Source: Lepas anatifera (Eukaryota > Arthropoda > Thecostraca > Lepadidae). From it: 64,000 bases of DNA. Shown in pieces: positions 59,401 through 64,000 of this stretch. Location of the stretch: NCBI GenBank assembly GCA_034440635.1, contig JAOTON010000477.1, forward strand, positions 798,001 to 862,000, read 5' to 3'. Numbering within the stretch: the first letter of the stretch is position 1; every line of letters starts with the position of its first letter. The notes beneath the pieces are model-generated. The model searched no databases. It saw only the letters and a list, made by a program, of their open reading frames with translations, and was not told the DNA's origin. The position numbers and the translations under genes were made by a program.

Positions 59401-61297
59401 CAGACGCACCCCTGACACAAACACACCCTGTTAGACGCACCCCTGACTCAAACACACCCTGTCAGACGCACCCCTGGCACAAACACACCCTGTCAGACGC
59501 ACCCCAGACACAAACACATCGTACCAGATGTTCTCTTTGTACTGGTTCGTCATGATAACGCATCCCTGACACAAACACACCCTCACAGACGCACCCTGAC
59601 ACAAACACACCCTGTCAGACGCACCCTGACTCGAACACACCCTGTCAGACGCACCCCTGGCACAAACACACCCTGTCAGACGCACCCCTGACACAAACAC
59701 ATCCTGTCAGACGCACCTCTGACACAAACGCACCCTGTCAGACGCACCCCAGACACAAACAAACTCTGTCAGACGCACCCCTGACATAAACACACTCTGT
59801 CAGACGCACCCCTGACACAAAATCACCCTGTCAGACGCACCCCTGACACAAACATACTCTGTCAGACGCACCCCCGACACAAACACAGTCTGTCAGATGC
59901 ACCCCTGACACAAACATACCCTGTCAGAGGCACCCCTGACACAAACACACCCTGTCAGACGCTGCCCTGACACAAACACATCGTATCAGATGTTCTCTTT
60001 GTACTGGTCCGTGATGATGACGCATCCCTGACACAAATAAACCCTGTCAGACGCACCCCTGACACAAACACACCTAGTCAGACGCTGCCCTGACACAAAC
60101 ACATCGTATCAGATGTTCTCTTTGCACTGGTCCGTGATGATGACGCACCCTGACACAAACACACCCTGTCAGACGCACCCCTGACCATAGGCGGATCCAG
60201 GGGGCAACGTGCCCCCGATCGACCCTCGGCGCCCCCTGAAATGGTCACGGCGCCCCCTGAAAGGTCGATGGCGCCCCCTGAAATGTCGCTTCCCAACCCC
60301 CAGGATGCGAAAGTCGGCACCCACCGATAGGATTTGGCGCCTACCTGATAGGTTTTGCCGGTCAAAAGTGGCGCCCCCTGGTCCGGATGGCGCCCCCGGA
60401 AGGTGCCCCCCGATCGGCAATCCTGGATCCGCCTATGCCCTGACACAAACACACCCTGTCAGACGCAACCCTGACACAAACACATCGTATCAGACGTTCT
60501 CTTTGTACTGGTCCGTGATGATGACGCACCCTGACACAAACACACCCTGTCAGACGCACCCCTGACCATAGGCGGATCCAGGGGCAACGTGCCCCCCGAT
60601 CGACCCTCGGCGCCCCCTGAAATGTCGCTTCCCAACCCCCCAGGATGCGAAAGTCGGCACCCACCGATAGGATTTGGCGCCTACCTGATAGGTTTTGCCG
60701 GTCAAAAGTGGCGCCCCCTGGTCTGGATGGCGCCCCCGGGAAGGTGCCCCCCGATCGGCAATCCTGGATCCGCCTATGCCCTGACACAAACACCCTGTCA
60801 GACGCAACCCTGACACAAACGCATCTTACAGATGTCCTCTGTGTCCCATCCGTGGTGAAGACGAACACTTGCCACACACACACATTATGTTACTCGTTCT
60901 TTGTACCTGTTCTTGGAGATAATGCACCCTTTATTATGAGGAGGCGTCTTCAGACTATAATGATAGGTTACCAGCTGTAAGGTATGTACATTTGTGGCTT
61001 TGGGGCGGCAAGACGAGACGGGACGAGAATTCTGGCGGTAAAATTAACCATTGTTACATTTTCTTTATCCCTTTGTAACTCTCCAGGTTTCCGGGTGCGT
61101 ACTGTTATTATATCTGAAGAACAAAAACGGTATTCTCCCATTCACACTACCTCACAATGTGGCGCTCTGACAGGCGGGTGGGTGTACCTCACCTCTGTGG
61201 AGGTGTTGCCGCCCAGGATGAAGTAGACTGGCGCGATCAGAGGCGCTCTGGCCAGGTGTTTCTGTACAGAGCCATAGTCGGTGCCGTTCTCCAACAC
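56464..61297 (-). CDS. ASAH1: Acid ceramidase, last four coding exons
   Basis: Lysosomal N-acylsphingosine amidohydrolase, which cleaves ceramide to sphingosine and fatty acid; this is the C-terminal part of the beta subunit. Exons in order on the minus strand are 61297-61193, 58512-58433, 57067-56911 and 56556-56464, with phases 0, 2 and 0 at the joins. Visible blocks: LIAPVYFILGGN, GCVITRDQYKADIW, then YLLQTNYDHWK and FFDNRRDPGIRC. The QTNYD asparagine and the FDNRR arginine correspond to the conserved active-site residues Asn320 and Arg333 of the human enzyme. The last exon has LTVYSALMHT and ends CAIW-stop, like human CIGW. Exons for the alpha subunit and the nucleophilic cysteine must lie beyond the window. 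The exon at 58512 follows a 31-bp repeat array built from its own acceptor. Confidence 0.9.
57607..57795. repeat. Homopolymer-rich stretch, possible assembly artefact
   Basis: Long runs of G, C, A and T follow each other with almost no other sequence (G and C runs near 57610-57635, long A runs near 57665-57690 and 57720-57737, T runs to 57794). This does not resemble the biological repeats elsewhere in the window and looks like consensus built from poor reads. It lies in the ceramidase intron between 57067 and 58433. Confidence 0.75.
60186..60437. mobile_element. hAT-like MITE inside the 31-bp array
   Basis: Inverted termini CATAGGCGGATCCAGGG and CTGGATCCGCCTATG, 252 bp. The flanks repeat CCCTGAC on both sides, a 7-8 bp target duplication cut from the array unit. 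The interior has repeated GGCGCCCCCTGAAA blocks. Same family as 27204-27501, opposite orientation. Confidence 0.8.
60567..60778. mobile_element. Second, shorter copy of the same MITE
   Basis: 212 bp, nearly identical to 60186-60437 but lacking about 40 bp of the GGCGCCCCCTGAAA interior. It has the same termini and identical flanking repeat sequence on both sides. That is expected if the MITE was carried along when the array duplicated, not if it inserted twice. Confidence 0.8.
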
Positions 61298-61427
61298 CTG
61301 TGGACAACCAGTCACGGACCTCAACGCCCCGGAAAGGATGATGCCTCAGAAACTGAAGCAGAGTAGCGACAAAAGTGCAATCTTACACCCATTGGAGTTG
61401 CATACTTGTAACCAAGACCATGTAGCA

Positions 61428-61984
61428 ATGCTAAAAAAATGTGAGGGCTGGAAGCTGTTGATGAAACTTGCACTCCTCGCTGAGAGGAAACTGAGGCAGG
61501 GATGTGAATTTCCGGATATCATCGGGGTGCCTAAATTTGAAAAAAGGTAATTGAGCACCACATAAAAAGAGATAGCGTGATATTTACTTTAGCACTAACT
61601 GTAGCACTGACTTAGATGACGGCATGTTTGGCGTTGATAAGCTTTCAGATTGTAATCTCGATACTTCGGACTAGCTTTTTCTGATTTTTAAAGGAGTACT
61701 CAAGCAATATTTTTCCAAATGAATCATGTTTCAACGTTTCATCAATCAAATTAACATCTTCAGGCATGTCATTTAGCATATATAATTATTATAAGACAGT
61801 CATTAATATAGCATACTTCAAACTATCAGTTCGATTCGTCTCGGTGTTCAGTTATTTTCTTTCAAAGAGCAAGCGCCAATAATTAGTCACAACTTCATGC
61901 TATTATCACAGGAAAAATCTGCAGGACCTGGAATCTGCGTTCATCCAAGACCTGAGCCCAGCCATCAACCGTCAAATGAACCAG
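61428..61984 (+). CDS. Unrecognised two-exon gene fragment
   Basis: Two plus-strand segments splice in phase. The first is 61428-61546, from a Met (MLKKCEGWKLLMKLALLAER) to the donor AAAAG/GTAATT. The second is 61912-61984, after the acceptor TGCTATTATCACAG, with LQDLESAFIQDLSPAIN and a GTATCC donor or a read-through stop 50 bases on. The predicted peptide is helical and charged. I recognise no family. It lies antisense within the ceramidase gene, upstream of the exon at 61297. It could be a nested gene, a mobile-element remnant or chance. Confidence 0.3.
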
Positions 61985-62248
61985 GTATCCACACTTCGGT
62001 TGTTTGATGGGCCTCCTCTAGGGCACAGACGGTGAAGAATATTGTGGTGAATGCATGGGTGTGTGACTGCGATTAACTTCTCGTTTGTGAGAATGTAGAG
62101 TGTAGCCTTTCAGATAAATAACCTGAGCATATATGAAATGAAAAACTTCAAACGTAAAACTAAAAATAAAATATTCCGCTAGTTTTGAAACAGTACCACA
62201 ACTTATTTCTCACGATGGTGCCGTTCCATGACACAGTCACCTTTAATC

Positions 62249-62307
<59 letters not shown>

Positions 62308-62769
62308 TCTCAAAAACTGTCGATTAAACATCAGCGAAGAGTTCGTTTTAGCTAGTTTTCTGTTTTCGTTTTCGCAGGTTCGTATAAGTTTTTCACTCTG
62401 TTGTCGTTGATGGAAGATAATATAAGTCATAAATCGGTAGGCATTACACAGTTATATTATTCACGGCATTTACAGGTACAGTCGACGTTTCGAAGGCTTT
62501 CAGCGACCATTATCGAGACATTAATGACATAACCACATAATAATATTACATACAAAAACACGTATTATATAAAAGTCGTGGCAGGGTCGAGCGGATTTCA
62601 AAAGATGATCGGTTGTATGAAGAATGAAGCTCACAATATGTATGAATATATGATAACGTGACTAAAGCTTTTAACTTCCTTTTTTTAGGAAACACAAAAA
62701 AACATGAGGCCTAAAGTCTTTCACAATTTTTCTTTTTTCTTAGTTTACAGTTGTCATGTTTTCCACAGA
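61985..62769. other. Non-coding sequence with (TA)n repeat
   Basis: AT-rich intron-like DNA with a pure TA run at 62252-62305. No exon of the ceramidase or other gene was recognised before the Penelope-like fragment. Confidence 0.5.
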
Positions 62770-63947
62770 TGGAGCTTCTCAGTTTGATCGAGTTGCGTGT
62801 TTAGTTCTGGGTTGTGTTCGCGGATGTATAGTGCTTCTGTGATACATATTCTGAGATGATCATTGATATGCTTGTGTGTAAATGTGTTGTCGGTGAGGAT
62901 TTTTCTGGTGAGCTGTGTTCGGTGGTGTTGTTCTACGTGGTTCTTGATGGAGCTGGTGTGGCCTGGTGCTTTGTGTAGAGTGAGGCGTCGTGAGAGGGAT
63001 GTTGTCGTGGAAAAATGTACTTAGCGGCAAGGAGCCTACAGTCTCCTAAGGGGCAGTTAAATTGATAAAGTACATTGGTGCGTGACAGAGGGGTAGTCTT
63101 GTCTGATGTGTTGTTGCGAATGATGAGGTTGGAAGTTTGTTCTATTTTTGTAATAGATAGTGAGATGCAGCTGGGTGTCAGAATTTGTGCACTTTAAGTT
63201 GTCGCGAATGATATGCTGCATGATTCTTTCGTCATCTTTTTGGGCACTGCTCATAAAGTTGCGGTAGTAGAGCCTGATGGATTTCGCTGCTGGCGCCTTG
63301 TCACTACTGGTCTTTTTTAGATGTTTTTTGAAAGTCTCATCAACAACCTTGTTAGAGTATCCGTTGTTGACAAGAATCTGACGGATTCGCCTTAACTCAC
63401 TGTGAAGAGCAGTTTGCCAGGAGCAGTTACGAACTGCTCGCCTGACAAACGCAGTTATAACACTGCGTTTGTACCTCTCCGGGCACTCACTCTCTCCGTT
63501 GAGTACTCGGCCTTCGTTCGTGGCCTTGCGATAGACATCTGTCACAAAATTGCCATCAATATCGGACACCATTACGTCTAGAAAGGGGATCTTCTCATCA
63601 ATACTTAACTCGTGTGTGAACTTGAGCACACTGTTGTGTTCGTGTTTAGAACTCAGGATTTTTAGATGATCCTCATCTCTCACATCACAGAATATATCAT
63701 CTACATACCTGCAATAGATGTTATGGCGCACATCAGGATCACATAGGACAAGGTTCTCAACCGCCGACATGTAAGCGTTAGCAAAGAGGGGGCCCAGGGA
63801 GGAGCACATAGCGACACCTTCTCGCTGTCGGTATAAGGTACCGTCTGGTCCTCTGAAAGGGGCCTCACTGGTACAGGCTTGAAGCAGCTGCTCAAGGATG
63901 GTGGCAGACATTTTCAAAAGGCATTTTGTCGGATCTGGGTTGTGGTA
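62770..63947 (-). pseudogene. Penelope-like element, RT and GIY-YIG, broken
   Basis: Minus-strand fragment of a Penelope-like retroelement. The reverse transcriptase part shows REGVAMCSSLGPLFANAYM, the catalytic CRYVDDIF and KIPFLDVMV, and its frame stops at 63057. The endonuclease follows in other frames: NVLYQFNCPLGDC near 63070-63030, then the YI of the GIY-YIG motif, SRRLTLHKAPGH and ALYIREHNPELN near 62790. The coding sense shifts near 63160 and again near 63020, so the copy is dead. The 5' part is missing because it stops at the inverted junction at 63947/63948. Confidence 0.85.
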
Positions 63948-64000
63948 CACAGAGGCACTATACATCCGCGAACACAACCCAGAACTAAACACGCAACTCG
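63948..64000 (+). mobile_element. Second Penelope-like fragment, opposite strand
   Basis: The last 53 bases carry GCACTATACATCCGCGAACA and onward, the same GIY-YIG C-terminal coding segment found reversed near 62790-62840, here on the plus strand. It is the start of another copy that runs out of the window. Confidence 0.8.

Larger units (their letters stand above)
58513..60870 (-). repeat. 31-bp minisatellite abutting ceramidase exon acceptor
   Basis: About 60 units with a 31-bp period, plus-strand cores ACGCACCCCTGACACAAACA and CACCCTGTCAG. Read on the minus strand, each unit contains TGTTTGTGTCAG/GGGTGCGT, the acceptor and first eight bases of the exon at 58512; the first repeat positions (58506, 58537) are exactly 31 bp apart. 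Six or seven units also carry about 45 bp of exon start (near 59120-59172, 59281-59322, 59519-59570, 59985-60033, 60108-60155, 60490-60540 and a decayed one near 60825). Two MITE copies interrupt the array. Confidence 0.95.

Noticed and set aside
59120..60540. Additional alternative exons of ceramidase
   Set aside because: The partial copies have an acceptor and a coding start but no donor and soon meet a stop, so they cannot serve as internal exons as they stand.
58513..60870. CRISPR-like array
   Set aside because: Units are contiguous with no unique spacers, the host is an animal, and the unit matches a splice junction.

Overview
The window is animal nuclear DNA. It has intron-rich genes with GT-AG splicing, CR1-like LINEs, a BEL/Pao LTR element, a Penelope-like element and many minisatellites. 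GC-rich coding exons, BEL/Pao and Penelope elements and a two-pore channel gene suggest an aquatic invertebrate, perhaps a crustacean; this taxonomic guess is weak. Gene models were built by hand from splice phases and remembered protein families, with no alignment or database search.

Layout: 1-2065 holds the decayed 3' half of a CR1-like LINE. At 4247-19375 (+) lies a two-pore cation channel gene of 17 coding exons; every phase agrees and it predicts 781 aa. At 21573-24241 (+) is a THIK-type two-pore-domain K+ channel (4 exons, 452 aa) with a TATA/initiator promoter. At 25405-26664 (-) is OSGEPL1, the mitochondrial tRNA threonylcarbamoyl transferase, in one exon. From 27.2 to 46.1 kb the DNA is repeat-dominated: a hAT-like MITE, long CT and AG microsatellites, a divergent repeat block, a second decayed CR1-like LINE (-), and a BEL/Pao element at 37929-45275 (-) with near-identical LTRs, a 5-bp target duplication and one uninterrupted 1828-aa polyprotein. 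At 46170-51808 (+) is a sphingolipid delta-4 desaturase (DEGS1-like, 6 exons, 343 aa). Converging on it at 56464-61297 (-) are the last four coding exons of acid ceramidase (ASAH1-like). The window ends in two Penelope-like fragments joined head to head.

The most unusual feature is a recurring architecture in the four spliced genes. Unrelated minisatellites (26, 31, 37, 38, 43 bp and other periods) sit on exon edges, and the genuine splice site lies at the position expected for the next repeat unit. Acceptor-centred cases are two-pore channel introns 8, 15 and probably 12, desaturase introns 2 and 4, and the ceramidase intron. Donor-centred cases are K2P intron 1 and a single duplication after two-pore channel exon 3. 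The K2P terminal exon shows the same pattern around its stop codon. In the ceramidase case, six to seven units also carry about 45 bp of the exon start. The pattern suggests repeated local duplication seeded at exon-intron junctions, leaving introns filled with dozens of decoy splice sites.

Functionally, the two channels are neighbours but need not be related in function. The desaturase makes ceramide from dihydroceramide and acid ceramidase hydrolyses ceramide, so these convergent neighbours belong to one pathway.
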